The translations under genes were made by a program, and so were the position numbers. Positions 53,294 to 62,110 of a stretch of DNA of 64,000 bases are shown piece by piece. Numbering within the stretch: the first letter of the stretch is position 1; every line of letters starts with the position of its first letter. Source of the DNA: GCA-2748575 sp965222725 (lineage in GTDB: Bacteria; Pseudomonadota; Gammaproteobacteria; Pseudomonadales; Ketobacteraceae); assembly GCA_965222725.1 (NCBI GenBank), contig OZ244969.1, forward strand, positions 496,001-560,000. Reading direction: 5' to 3'. Below the pieces are notes generated by a model, which did no database searches, had not been told where the DNA came from, and saw nothing but the letters and a program-made list of their open reading frames with translations.

Positions 53294-54376
53294 TTAGTTG
53301 TAGACCTTTTTTCCGTTGCGGACAAAGGGCGGACGCACCACTTTTACGTCCAGCAGTTTGCCCCGGATTTCCACTTTCGCGTTGTCGCTAATCGTAGCAG
53401 GAACCCGTGCCAGAGCAATAGAGTAGCCAAGGGTTGGGGAAAATGTGCCGCTGGTGATTTCGCCTTCTTCACCCTGCTCGCCCACCACCTTCTGATGGCC
53501 TCGCAATACACCGCGGGTTTCCAGCACCAGCCCCACCAGTTTACGGGGCACACCGCCTTCCTTTTGTGCCGTCAGGGCAGCCCGGCCGATAAAATCCCGC
53601 TCGGCAGGTTCCCAGGCCACTGTCCAGCCCATGGCGGATTCCAGCGGCGTGACAGACTCATCCATATCGGAACCGTACAGATTCATACCGGCTTCCAGCC
53701 GTAAAGTATCCCGGGCACCCAGGCCACAGGCCCGTACGCCGGCATCCAGCAGTTGTTGCCAGAAATCCGCAATAGCGTTATTGGGCACCATGATTTCCAG
53801 ACCGTCTTCCCCGGTGTAACCGGTGCGCGCAATAAACCAGTCGCCGGCGGGCTGACCATAGAAAGGCCCCAGCTCGCTGATCAGCGAGGCCTGTTCCGTT
53901 AATACCTGTTTGACCTTTTCAATGGCTTCCGGCCCCTGAATGGCCACAATACCCAGTTCCTGGCGCTCCTTCAGTTCCACCGCATAACTGGCGGCCTGCT
54001 TTTCCATCCAGGCCAGGTCCTTTTCCCGGGTGGCGCAGTTCACCACCAGGCGATAACCGGATTCGGTGCGGTACACGATCAGGTCATCGATCACGCCACC
54101 GTCTTCCTGCAGCATGCCGCTGTAGAGCGCCTTGCCGGTATCCTTGAGTTTGGCCACATCGTTGGCCAGCAGATAACGCAGGTAATCCGTGGCCTGATCA
54201 CCCTGAAGGTCCACAATGGTCATATGGGACACATCGAACATGCCCGCCCCCTGGCGAACCGCATGGTGCTCCTCAATCTGGGAGCCGTAATGGATAGGCA
54301 TGTCCCAGCCGCCAAAATCCACGATCTTGGCATTCGACGCTAAGTGCTTGTCATATAAAGCGGTTTTTGAACCCAT
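53294..54376 (-). CDS. gcvT: Glycine cleavage system aminomethyltransferase (T protein)
   Basis: It transfers the methylene unit from GcvH to tetrahydrofolate and releases ammonia. The 360-residue protein has the usual N-terminus TALYDKHLASNAKIVDFGGWDMPIHYGSQ, split here as TALYDKHL and DFGGWDMPIHYGSQ. MFDVSHMTIV and the folate-site aspartate region (LANDVAKL) follow, then RTGYTGEDGLEI and DTLRLEAGMNLYGSDMDE. It is the first gene of the gcvT-H-PA-PB operon. The 165-base leader upstream shows no tandem glycine-riboswitch pattern that I can recognise. Confidence 0.96.
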   Translation of the reverse strand: MGSKTALYDKHLASNAKIVDFGGWDMPIHYGSQIEEHHAVRQGAGMFDVSHMTIVDLQGDQATDYLRYLLANDVAKLKDTGKALYSGMLQEDGGVIDDLIVYRTESGYRLVVNCATREKDLAWMEKQAASYAVELKERQELGIVAIQGPEAIEKVKQVLTEQASLISELGPFYGQPAGDWFIARTGYTGEDGLEIMVPNNAIADFWQQLLDAGVRACGLGARDTLRLEAGMNLYGSDMDESVTPLESAMGWTVAWEPAERDFIGRAALTAQKEGGVPRKLVGLVLETRGVLRGHQKVVGEQGEEGEITSGTFSPTLGYSIALARVPATISDNAKVEIRGKLLDVKVVRPPFVRNGKKVYN

Positions 54377-54541
54377 ACCCGATCCCTTGTTTTATATTAA
54401 GTCTTGTAAAAAGCCTGCTGGTTTTACTGATTCGGTAAACTGGTCAAGTGCTGACCACAAAAGCTGCACGATGGTACCACTTTTTACTGACGAATGGCAG
54501 TGCGCTGAGGCGCCGCATTGTACCTGTGTGAATGAAAATAG

Positions 54542-55918
54542 TCAGGGGGTGAGATCGGACTCTGGCCCGCTGGCGGGGGCTTTTGGAAGAAAAATCGTAA
54601 AGCAACTTCCCTTGTTGACCTGGCTTTGTACAGTGACTGACCCGCCATGCATTTCGATCAGCTTGGCTGACAGGGGTAAACCCAGGCCGGTGCTGGGTAC
54701 CGACTTGTTCACCCGACTGTGGATGTGATTATACTCATCGAAAAGACGCGGAATGTCCTCAGCGGCAATGCCTACGCCGGTATCGGTAAAATCGATTTCA
54801 ATGCCCGTGGCCGTTTCTTTAAGGGATAGGCTGACATGGCCCTGTTCCGTGTATTTAAGGGCGTTACTGATGAAATTGGTAAAGATCTGCCTGAGCCGTA
54901 ACGAATCCGCCGTCAGCTCACAGGCATCAGGCAACTGAAGCTGTAACTCAATGCCATCCCGGTCGGCAACGGCTTGCTGATCTTCCGCACATTCCTGTAA
55001 TAACCGGATAATATCTACGGGCTCCCGCTTCAGGTTCATGCGGCCGGCTTCAATTTTGGCAAGATCCAGAATTTCATTGATCAGTGCCAGCAGGTGTTCG
55101 CCGTTGCGGGTTACCCCTTGCAGCGCATCCAGTTCCCGTTCATTCAGGCGATCCCGGGCTTTCATTTCCACCCGGCGGGAAAAACCGATCACTGAGTTCA
55201 GGGGTGTTCTTAATTCATGACTCATATTGGCAAGAAACCGGGACTTGGCCAGGTTGGCTTCGATGGCGGCCTGCTCGGCGGCCTTGCGCCGCTCGATTTC
55301 CTCCCGGGTAGCCATCAAACGCTCATACAACCGGGTTTTAGCCAGATCCAGCTGACTGACAAACGCCGTAGATAGCAGAAAAACGGCCAACGACAGCCCC
55401 ACAATCTGCATCAGCAACTGTGCATTCTGATAAGCTTCGGGTGTCTGGTCCGGAAACACCATGCCCAACCGCTGCTCCAGATAATAGAAAGCCCCCGCAG
55501 CGACCAGTGACACTACCAACCAAAAATACCCCCCTCTTTTACCCAGTAACACTTGAGCAAAAACAGACGGCACTGCCAGCCAGGCGCCGGTAAACACAGC
55601 AATACCACCATTGGTGTACACGGCATTCACCACCGCGATAAAAAGCCCACAGACAAGCAATTGACTGAATACTGCGGGTTTCCGGTAGTAGCGAATCCCC
55701 ACCACAGTCAGCAATGCGCAAAGCACAGCAAAACCCACGGATAAAACGCGGGATTCGATCTGCCATTGCAGGGCGCGCATTAAAAATAAGCTACCAACGC
55801 CAATGATAACCAGAGCAAGGCTTGCCAGATGACGGTGGCGCAGCAATACAAAGGGGTCGGTGGATTCCGGATCCAGACCGCAGTTGAGTAACTGGTCCCA
55901 TTGTTTTTTTACAGACAC
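54542..55918 (-). CDS. Orphan membrane sensor histidine kinase
   Basis: A 458-residue kinase. About six transmembrane helices (roughly 30-220) form the sensor, with hardly any soluble loop, so it probably senses a membrane-related signal. A short coil (ERRKAAEQAAIEANLAKS) leads to the phospho-histidine box FLANMSHELRTPLNSVIGFS and a complete ATPase domain with N box (NFISNALKYTEQG), G1 (FTDTGVGI) and G2 (STGLGLPLSAKL). No receiver domain and no response regulator gene are nearby. I start at the GTG at 55918 (VSVKKQW), because the frame open to 56122 overlaps the upstream gene; a TTG at 55927 is also possible. Confidence 0.87.
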   Translation of the reverse strand: MSVKKQWDQLLNCGLDPESTDPFVLLRHRHLASLALVIIGVGSLFLMRALQWQIESRVLSVGFAVLCALLTVVGIRYYRKPAVFSQLLVCGLFIAVVNAVYTNGGIAVFTGAWLAVPSVFAQVLLGKRGGYFWLVVSLVAAGAFYYLEQRLGMVFPDQTPEAYQNAQLLMQIVGLSLAVFLLSTAFVSQLDLAKTRLYERLMATREEIERRKAAEQAAIEANLAKSRFLANMSHELRTPLNSVIGFSRRVEMKARDRLNERELDALQGVTRNGEHLLALINEILDLAKIEAGRMNLKREPVDIIRLLQECAEDQQAVADRDGIELQLQLPDACELTADSLRLRQIFTNFISNALKYTEQGHVSLSLKETATGIEIDFTDTGVGIAAEDIPRLFDEYNHIHSRVNKSVPSTGLGLPLSAKLIEMHGGSVTVQSQVNKGSCFTIFLPKAPASGPESDLTP

Positions 55919-56003
55919 TGGCAGCAACCTGATCCCGTTTCCTGTTGTTAAAACCTCAGTATAGTCAGGATCAGGACGCCCCGGTTTAGCGACAAATCCC
56001 GGG

Positions 56004-56330
56004 TCAGGCGACGGAGGCTGTGCGTTCCCGGTCAGGCACTTCCCGATTCGCGCTGCTGTTGTCTGCGCTGTCGGAAGCGGCAGTTTCCAGTTCCTGCTGG
56101 ACGGGATCCGGACCGAATTCACAAAGGACAGGTTTTTTGTCTTCGATATCCACTTCCACTACTTTGCCGCGAAGCTCGATATCCTTGGTGTTGATTTCGA
56201 AAAGTTGATTGAGTGCTTCGTCAAAGTGGGGTTTGCAGAAAACGACACTGGCATCTCTGCCGGAACACCACTCTGCTTTTTTTGTTAAGTATTGGCCTAA
56301 TTGATTGCGAACCACATAGGCTGTTGCCAT
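56004..56330 (-). CDS. Small conserved protein of unknown function
   Basis: A 108-residue soluble protein. The first 70 residues look structured: TAYVVRNQLGQYLTKKAEW and then FCKPHFDEALNQLFEIN, with the strand LRGKVVEVDIEDKKPVLCEFG. The last 30 are acidic and Ser/Thr-rich and probably disordered. No family is recognised. It sits 61 bases after the UbiH-family gene and 85 before the histidine kinase, all leftward. A shared role cannot be inferred. Confidence 0.7.
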   Translation of the reverse strand: MATAYVVRNQLGQYLTKKAEWCSGRDASVVFCKPHFDEALNQLFEINTKDIELRGKVVEVDIEDKKPVLCEFGPDPVQQELETAASDSADNSSANREVPDRERTASVA

Positions 56331-56391
56331 GCAAACATCCCCTCATTGCTTGATTTGTTGACTGGCTTATACAGTTATAACAGAGATTTGG

Positions 56392-57699
56392 CTATCCTGC
56401 TGTTTTTTCATCCGTTTTTTCCACCGCGTTCGGCAAAAATTTCGCCGATTCCGGCAAATCACCGGCCACCCCCACCGCATGGGAAACCACCTGGCGCCTG
56501 GCGATCCAGTGTCGATTGAACTGCGTCATGCCTTCATTACGCGCGGTGGTGAACAACCAGTTCAGGGGTTCAAATATCCGCTTGAACCCTTCCATGGCAG
56601 ACATGGTTAACAGGTTGTGGGCCTTGCGGCGGCGCTCGTACCGGCGCAAGCCGGAACGAGCGCCGGCTGATAACCCACGGGCCACACTGGCGGTTACTTC
56701 TTCCGCCAGCACGGCTGCATCCAGAAAGCCCAGATTGATGCCCTGCCCGGCCAGCGGGTGAATGGTGTGGGCGGCATCACCGATCAGCGCCAGCCCCGGC
56801 TGACTGTAGTGGGTGACATGCTGCTGCACCAGGGGAAAGCTGTGCCGGGTATCCGCCTGTTCTATGCTTCCCAGATGGTATTCAAACGCGCGCCCTAACT
56901 GGCGGTTAAAGGCCGCGTCATCCCAGGCCATAATCTCTTCTGCTTTTTCGGTATCCGCCGACCAGACGATGGAGCAATACTGTTGGTTCTCCGGCGCTGG
57001 CCGGGGCGACATCGAAAGCGGCAAAAAGGCCAGCGGCCCGGTGGGCAGAAAAATCTGGTAAGCGGTTTGCTGATGGGGCCGTTCCGTTTTGACGGTGGTG
57101 ACCACCGCATTGTGATGATAGGGCCAGGAACGCACCTTGAATCCCGCCAGTTGCCGCACCAGGGAGCGGCCACCATCGGCACCCACCACCAGTGCCGGCG
57201 TAAACTGATCACCGTTTTCCAGGGTCAGATGCCAGCCATGCAATGTCTGGCGCATCTGCCTGAGAGCGGAGGCAACAAAAGTGCAGTTGGCCTGTTGCTG
57301 CACCTGCTGATACAGGGCCCACTGGGTGACACGGTTTTCCACAATAGTGCCCAGGTGATCCATGCCCGGTTGGCCCAGATCCTCCTTGTCAAAATCCACC
57401 GTACCGGTACCGTCGCTATCCCACACATGCATATGGGTGTAAGGACTGAGCCGCCGGGTTGCCATCTGCTCCCAGGCACCAACCGAGCGTAACAAGGCTT
57501 CTGACGCCAGTGACAGGGCGCTTACCCGGGGATCAAAAGTCTCCGGCCAGTGGTCAGGGCCCGGCTGCCCGGTAGGGTCTACCACCACAACCGTTACCGG
57601 TGTGCTCCGCAGTGCCGCGGCAAAGGCCAGCCCGGCCATACCACCACCGATCACCACAATATCCGGCCCTGAATCCGGTTCCTTAACTGGCTCTGCCAT
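56392..57699 (-). CDS. UbiH/UbiF/VisC-family FAD hydroxylase (ubiquinone synthesis)
   Basis: A 435-residue flavoprotein monooxygenase. The dinucleotide loop is VVIGGGMAGLAFAAAL, the DG motif is VVGADGGRSLVRQ, and the second FAD motif is LALIGDAAHTIHPLAGQGINLG, each characteristic of ubiquinone ring hydroxylases. The C-terminal RRRKAHNLLTMSAMEGFKRIF is closer to UbiI/UbiF than to UbiH, so I leave the symbol open. The operon ygfB-pepP-hydroxylase matches the E. coli ygfB-pepP-ubiH-ubiI order, but only one hydroxylase gene is present here. It begins 66 bases after pepP. Confidence 0.9.
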   Translation of the reverse strand: MAEPVKEPDSGPDIVVIGGGMAGLAFAAALRSTPVTVVVVDPTGQPGPDHWPETFDPRVSALSLASEALLRSVGAWEQMATRRLSPYTHMHVWDSDGTGTVDFDKEDLGQPGMDHLGTIVENRVTQWALYQQVQQQANCTFVASALRQMRQTLHGWHLTLENGDQFTPALVVGADGGRSLVRQLAGFKVRSWPYHHNAVVTTVKTERPHQQTAYQIFLPTGPLAFLPLSMSPRPAPENQQYCSIVWSADTEKAEEIMAWDDAAFNRQLGRAFEYHLGSIEQADTRHSFPLVQQHVTHYSQPGLALIGDAAHTIHPLAGQGINLGFLDAAVLAEEVTASVARGLSAGARSGLRRYERRRKAHNLLTMSAMEGFKRIFEPLNWLFTTARNEGMTQFNRHWIARRQVVSHAVGVAGDLPESAKFLPNAVEKTDEKTAG

Positions 57700-57765
57700 A
57701 ACGAGTCCCTGTGTTAACCCCTGTCACTTGCAAGTGGTACTTTCTGTCGCTCTGGTTTAAACCGC

Positions 57766-59130
57766 TCAGGCGGAACGCCGGACTCTGGAAGGACGAGCGC
57801 CCGTGCGGCGTTTTTGTGCCGCCGCCATCAGCGCTTCTATCTCGTCCACCTTTTTGGGCACGCCTTTGGTGAGCACGGAATTGCCTTTTGCGGTCACCAC
57901 CACATCGTCTTCAATCCGAATGCCAATGCCGCGCCATTGGGGATCCACGTCTTTATCATCCTTGCCAATGTAAAGCCCCGGCTCAACGGTGAGCACCATG
58001 CCTTCTTCCAGCACCCGCCACTCGTCCGCCACCTTGTAATCGCCCACATCATGCACGTCCATCCCCAGCCAGTGCCCGGTGCGGTGCATAAAATATTTGC
58101 GATAGCTTTCATTGGCAATACAGTCTTCCAGCTTGCCCTGAAGAATACCCAGTTTAATCAGCCCCCGGGTCAGCACTTTCACCGCCGCTTCATGGGACTG
58201 GTTCCAGTGGTTGCCGGGTTTGACTTCCTTGATGGCCGCCAGCTGAGCTTTCAATACCACGTCATAAAGCAGTTTTTGCGGCTCGGAGAATTTACCGTTC
58301 ACCGGAAAAGTCCGGGTAATATCCGCTGCGTAATGATCGTATTCGGCACCGGCATCAATCAGCACCAGATCGCCATCTTTCAGTGCGTCACTGTTCTCGA
58401 TGTAATGAAGAATACAGCCGTTGGCGCCACCACCGACAATGCTGGGATAGGCCGGATGGCGCGCGCCCTCGCGGGCAAACTCGTGGATATACTCGGCTTC
58501 CAGCTGATACTCCATCATGCCGGGTACGCATTTTTCCATGGCCCGCACGTGAGCATTGGCGGAAATTTCCGCGGCCTTCTTCATCATGCGGATTTCGGCT
58601 TTGCTTTTGTACAGCCGCATATCATGGAGGTGGTGATCCAGGGAAATAAACTCCCCGGGGGGATGGGCGCCGGCGCGCACCTTGGCACGAATGGTATTGA
58701 CCCATTCCATCACCTTGCGATCAAATTCTGAATCTGATCCCATGGCGTAATACACGCGATCCCGGCCTTCAATCAGCCCCGGCAGAATCTCATCCAGATC
58801 ATTGATGGGAAAGGCATCGTCTGCGCCGTACTGTTTAATGGCGCCTTCCGGACCGGCACGGTAACCGTCCCAGATTTCCATGGCAGGATCCCGTTCGCGA
58901 CAGAAGAGTACGTACTCCCCATGTTCGCGCCCGGGAATCAGTGCCAGCACGGCTTCCGGCTCGGCGAATCCGGTGAGGTAATAAAAATCACTGTCCTGGC
59001 GGTAGGGATAGTCCACGTCCCGGTTACGGGCCCGCACCGGTGCGGCAGGCAGAATGGCGATACTGTTGGGCTCCATCAGCCCCATCAGTTCGGTACGTCG
59101 TTCAGCAAATTCCTGTTTGGATAATTTCAT
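57766..59130 (-). CDS. pepP: Xaa-Pro aminopeptidase
   Basis: It removes N-terminal residues followed by proline. The 454-residue protein has an N-terminal domain (ILPAAPVRARNRDVDYPYRQ) and a pita-bread metalloprotease domain. The dinuclear metal ligands are visible: two aspartates in IDAGAEYDHYAADITRTFP, the histidine in HRTGHWLGMDVHD, and glutamates in TVEPGLYIG and IRIEDDVVVT. The C-terminus has a short basic tail (RRTGARPSRVRRS). The gene sits 21 bases after ygfB, the usual neighbour. Confidence 0.95.
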   Translation of the reverse strand: MKLSKQEFAERRTELMGLMEPNSIAILPAAPVRARNRDVDYPYRQDSDFYYLTGFAEPEAVLALIPGREHGEYVLFCRERDPAMEIWDGYRAGPEGAIKQYGADDAFPINDLDEILPGLIEGRDRVYYAMGSDSEFDRKVMEWVNTIRAKVRAGAHPPGEFISLDHHLHDMRLYKSKAEIRMMKKAAEISANAHVRAMEKCVPGMMEYQLEAEYIHEFAREGARHPAYPSIVGGGANGCILHYIENSDALKDGDLVLIDAGAEYDHYAADITRTFPVNGKFSEPQKLLYDVVLKAQLAAIKEVKPGNHWNQSHEAAVKVLTRGLIKLGILQGKLEDCIANESYRKYFMHRTGHWLGMDVHDVGDYKVADEWRVLEEGMVLTVEPGLYIGKDDKDVDPQWRGIGIRIEDDVVVTAKGNSVLTKGVPKKVDEIEALMAAAQKRRTGARPSRVRRSA

Positions 59131-59151
59131 AGAGTAACTGTTTTACAGGGC

Positions 59152-59790
59152 CTAATGCAGGGTGGGTGAAATGGGAGGCTCATCATCCGCCAGCCCGTTG
59201 TCCCGGGCCATGGTGTGAACCGGTTCCCGGGCTAAACCAAATTCAGTATAGATAAGCAGCGCCACGGTTTTCATGTATTCCATCAGTTCCATGTAGGCGT
59301 TCTCCTCTTCAAAATCGGAGTCGCCATCCACGTCGGTATCTATCTTGGCAATTTCGGAAAAGTCCCGCAGAGCGGCATCAATATCGTCGGACAGATTTTC
59401 CTCATCAGAATGACCGGCACTGCCAAACCCCGCCAGAAAACCTGAACACCAGTCGCCCACCGCTTCCAGTCGCTCCGACAGCGGATCTTCATCGTCCGGC
59501 AGCAGGGGGCGAAAACTCATCCCGGCATTGGCCAGCTCAGCAGCACTCAGATCCTGCAGGGCATAAAACCAGTTGCGCTGGTCCTCCACCGGTTCACGCT
59601 TGACACCCACAGCCATCAGAAACTGCTTGAGCCACATCATGCCATCCAGTTTCAGGCCGCCACAGAGCTGGCCTACCAAAATGCCATGGGCTTCCGCCGG
59701 CGATGCCACGGCGTCCATTTTTTTCAGTTCGGCGCCCAGTTCGTAGTAGTCAAGAATCTCATCAGGATCGAAATCCGTATGCCCGGTCAT
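59152..59790 (-). CDS. ygfB: UPF0149-family protein YgfB
   Basis: A 212-residue helical UPF0149 protein without the SEC-C tail. Typical parts are SPAEAHGILVGQLCGG near residue 30, SERLEAVGDWCSGFLAGFGSAG, split at the two helices, and DFEEENAYMELMEYMKTVALLIYTE. In Pseudomonas, YgfB affects a lysis/resistance regulator, but that role cannot be assumed here. I chose the ATG at 59790 (MTGHTDFDPDE); the frame extends 81 codons upstream without family-like sequence. First gene of the leftward ygfB-pepP operon and divergent from the zapA operon. Confidence 0.9.
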   Translation of the reverse strand: MTGHTDFDPDEILDYYELGAELKKMDAVASPAEAHGILVGQLCGGLKLDGMMWLKQFLMAVGVKREPVEDQRNWFYALQDLSAAELANAGMSFRPLLPDDEDPLSERLEAVGDWCSGFLAGFGSAGHSDEENLSDDIDAALRDFSEIAKIDTDVDGDSDFEEENAYMELMEYMKTVALLIYTEFGLAREPVHTMARDNGLADDEPPISPTLH

Positions 59791-59956
59791 GCGTGTCTTA
59801 CCCTCGTGATTCGGCCTTAATGGCGGGATTGTAGCACGACCCGGGATTCTCTTTCGATTTGCGCTAAACTTCACAGCATTACAACTGGAAACAGGCGGTC
59901 CTGAGCGTGTAACATCAGCCAGGATGGATGCCATAACTGGGAGTGGCCACACACTA

Positions 59957-60172
59957 ATGAATGCCCTGGAACAGCGCTTCAAACAGCTGGAAGCACGCAT
60001 CGACGAACTCAACGAACTCTGCAACGAATACAAACGTCACAACAAATCCCTTAGAATGCGGGAATCCCAATTGAACGAAGAGCGTGCCAACCTGTTGCGC
60101 AAAAATGATCTGGCGCGCAATAAAGTGGAAGCCATGATCACTCGCCTGAAAACTCTGGAGCAGGACACATGA
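59957..60172 (+). CDS. Short coiled-coil protein of the TIGR02449 type, next to zapA
   Basis: A 71-residue protein that is one continuous coiled coil (ALEQRFKQLEARIDEL, then LRMRESQLNEERANLLRKND). It resembles short proteins typically encoded just upstream of zapA in gammaproteobacteria and recalls ZapB, so a division-related role is plausible but unproven. The ATG at 59957 is used; an ATG at 59924 would add 11 residues. Its stop codon overlaps the zapA start (ATGA), so the two are translationally coupled. Confidence 0.85.
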   Translation: MNALEQRFKQLEARIDELNELCNEYKRHNKSLRMRESQLNEERANLLRKNDLARNKVEAMITRLKTLEQDT

Positions 60173-60489
60173 CACAGGACACCAGCGCAAAAACTGTTCA
60201 GATCCGTATCCTGGACAAGGATTACGGCGTTGCCTGTGGCCCGGATGAAGAGGATGAATTGCGTGCATCCGCCAAGTTGCTTGACGAGCGCATGCGCGAT
60301 ATTCGTCGCAGCGGTAAAATTGTAGGCACCGAGCGCATTGCCGTGATGGCAGCACTGAACATTGCCCACGAACTGGTGCAGGCTCAGAATGAGCTGAAAG
60401 AAAGCAATAAAATCACGGAACGGCATCTGTCCCGTATCAATGAAAAAATCGAACAAGCCCTGGCCAATGCACGCCAAATGGATCTATAG
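60169..60489 (+). CDS. zapA: Cell division protein ZapA
   Basis: ZapA cross-links FtsZ filaments at the division site. The 106-residue protein has the N-terminal domain VQIRILDKDYGVACGPDEEDELRASAKLL, with KDYGVACGPDEED the recognisable core. The dimerising coil follows with ERIAVMAALNIAHEL and a C-terminal helix ending in ARQMDL. It overlaps the preceding coiled-coil gene by four bases and is followed by the 6S RNA gene, the standard arrangement in gammaproteobacteria. Confidence 0.94.
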   Translation: MTQDTSAKTVQIRILDKDYGVACGPDEEDELRASAKLLDERMRDIRRSGKIVGTERIAVMAALNIAHELVQAQNELKESNKITERHLSRINEKIEQALANARQMDL

Positions 60490-60506
60490 ACGCCCCATAA
60501 ATTTCA

Positions 60507-60535
60507 CAGACGATCCGCTCCGTTTTCGATATACT
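60507..60535 (+). promoter_or_regulatory. Promoter of the 6S RNA gene
   Basis: TATACT at 60530-60535 is a near-consensus -10 box about 9 bases before the predicted RNA 5' end. The -35 position at 60507-60512 reads CAGACG, a weak match with 17-bp spacing. Confidence 0.5.
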
Positions 60536-60544
60536 GTTTAAGTA

Positions 60545-60722
60545 CTCCCTGAGTTGTTCGCGATTCGGTTATGTCCCTGAGCCGATATTCACACCTAAGG
60601 AGGTGTCTTGGGAGGTTGGAGCGCAGGTCCGCCGCGAGCGGAAAGCCCGACGCCGCCCAGATACCACCGCCTTGAACCGTAGGGTTCAAGGGCTATACCG
60701 ACAACGGCAGCTCGGGGAGCTT
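60545..60722 (+). ncRNA. ssrS: 6S RNA
   Basis: 6S RNA binds the sigma-70 RNA polymerase holoenzyme by imitating an open promoter and holds it back in stationary phase. The 178-base region has the closing stem CTCCCTGAG with CTCGGGGAG at its ends and the conserved CCCTGAGCCGATATTCA near the 5' side of the central bubble. It also has the 3' hairpin CTTGAACC-gta-GGGTTCAAG at about 60671-60690. Position between zapA and ygfA is the classical one. Ends are estimated from pairing. Confidence 0.93.
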
Positions 60723-60747
60723 TATTTTCAGGCAAAAAGACTTCGCT

Positions 60748-61359
60748 ATGACTGACGCAGCAACCCGGGAAAAACAGGCACTCCGTCGTCAACTGCGCGC
60801 CGCCCGGCGCTCCCTTTCCCGTACCGATCAATTGAATGCTTCTCTCGGCGTTTGCCGGCAACTGATAACCCTGCCCGCGTTTTTACGCAGCCAGCGTGTG
60901 GCGGTTTATTTCAGCAACGATGGCGAAGTGAATCTGGATCCCTTGATCGACGCCGCCTGGCACATGGGCAAGACCCTGTACCTGCCGGTGCTGCATCCGT
61001 TCAAAGGCGGCGAACTGGTATTTATGGAATATCACCCGGGTCAGCCCATGGCCAAAAACCGCTTTGGTATTCCCGAGCCGGTAAGCCACCGGGACAGTCG
61101 CTGCCACACCTGGTTACTGGACCTGATACTGACCCCGTTGGTGGGCTTCGATGAAGACGGTAACCGCATGGGCATGGGCGGTGGTTTTTACGACCGCACG
61201 TTTGCTTTTCTGAAAGACGGCAGCAAGCCGCGACGGCCTTCCCTGCTGGGGCTGGCCCACGAATGCCAGAAGGTGGATAGAATTACAACAGAAGCCTGGG
61301 ATATTCCAATGGACGGGATAGTGACGGGGAAAACAACTTACGGGGCCCGAAGCTTTTGA
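60748..61359 (+). CDS. ygfA: 5-formyltetrahydrofolate cyclo-ligase
   Basis: It converts 5-formyl-THF to methenyl-THF using ATP. The 203-residue protein has the basic N-terminal helix KQALRRQLRAARRSL, the FGIPEP substrate loop, the phosphate-binding TPLVGFDEDGNRMGMGGGFYDRTF (here given as LVGFDEDGNRMGMGGGFYDR) and GLAHECQKV near the end. It follows the 6S RNA gene, with which it is usually co-transcribed. Its folate role complements the glycine cleavage and thyA/folA genes in the same window. Confidence 0.95.
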   Translation: MTDAATREKQALRRQLRAARRSLSRTDQLNASLGVCRQLITLPAFLRSQRVAVYFSNDGEVNLDPLIDAAWHMGKTLYLPVLHPFKGGELVFMEYHPGQPMAKNRFGIPEPVSHRDSRCHTWLLDLILTPLVGFDEDGNRMGMGGGFYDRTFAFLKDGSKPRRPSLLGLAHECQKVDRITTEAWDIPMDGIVTGKTTYGARSF

Positions 61360-61386
61360 GTGCCCGGGCCGGGGAAGAATAACAAT

Positions 61387-61512
61387 CTAGCGAATGGAAA
61401 ACTGACTGGCGACCATTTCGGGGTCCGGCTCAGTCAGGGTGTAACCGCTTGCTACGACACCCAGTCCGAAAACGAACACAAGCACCATTAGTAAGTCAGG
61501 CTTTTTCTTCAT
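61387..61512 (-). CDS. Putative 41-residue single-pass membrane protein
   Basis: The reading frame encodes MKKKPDLLMVLVFVFGLGVV and then 21 more residues ending in FSIR. A positive N-terminus followed by a hydrophobic helix of about 16 residues and a polar tail (TLTEPDPEMVA) is typical of small inner-membrane proteins. GAGAG lies about 9 bases before the ATG. It is leftward, convergent with ygfA. I do not recognise a named family; the gene is supported by composition and start signals only. Confidence 0.5.
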   Translation of the reverse strand: MKKKPDLLMVLVFVFGLGVVASGYTLTEPDPEMVASQFSIR

Positions 61513-62110
61513 GGTTTCAGCTCTCGCTTTTAAATCAACCTAACAGTTCTTGTAGCCAACAAGTTCTTTCGGCGTTTGGTTAATGGTGGCGCCATCCAGG
61601 CGAGTCACGAGATCCTTTTCTCTTGTTTTCCTGTTATGCGCTTTTCATTCCACACAACAGCAAATAATACCTACAAGTTATATGCCAATCTGTTTACCCG
61701 GTGCCTGTCAGGCGTATTCCCGGCATTGATAAGACTATCAGCTACAACCCTGCAAAACTGCGACTTCGTTCATAGTCGGGCAAACATTTGAGCTGATTTT
61801 GTAACCCCTGGGCACAAAACCGGTCTCAGCAACGAAACAGCCCTACACGCTATATATACCCATTGTAGACCATGTGTTTATGGTCGCCAGAGCGTATGTG
61901 AGTGGTAGCTCACATTTATCGACCAATAATCAATCAATTTTCTTCTAAGGACCGGGTGCAGATATAACTTTACTGCACATCGAATGATCAGCGCCTTTCT
62001 TTTTGTTAATTATCAGCCGACTAGCGGGGACTTTTCACAGGTTGGCTAAGCTATCACTGCACCCTGTAAATGTGAAGTTTTAAACAGCAGTTTTGTGAAG
62101 AAATTAACCT

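Noticed and set aside
54377..54541. Glycine riboswitch ahead of the gcv operon
   Set aside because: The leader is short and shows neither the tandem aptamer pattern nor a terminator hairpin with a T run on the minus strand.
55919..56122. 68-residue N-terminal extension of the orphan histidine kinase
   Set aside because: It would overlap the upstream 108-residue gene by more than 100 bases and is proline-rich, unlike a kinase N-terminus.
59791..60033. N-terminal extension of ygfB
   Set aside because: The added residues are unlike UPF0149 proteins and would overlap the start of the divergent coiled-coil gene.
61576..61791. 71-codon rightward reading frame
   Set aside because: No ribosome-binding site, no domain-like pattern and AT-rich composition typical of intergenic DNA.
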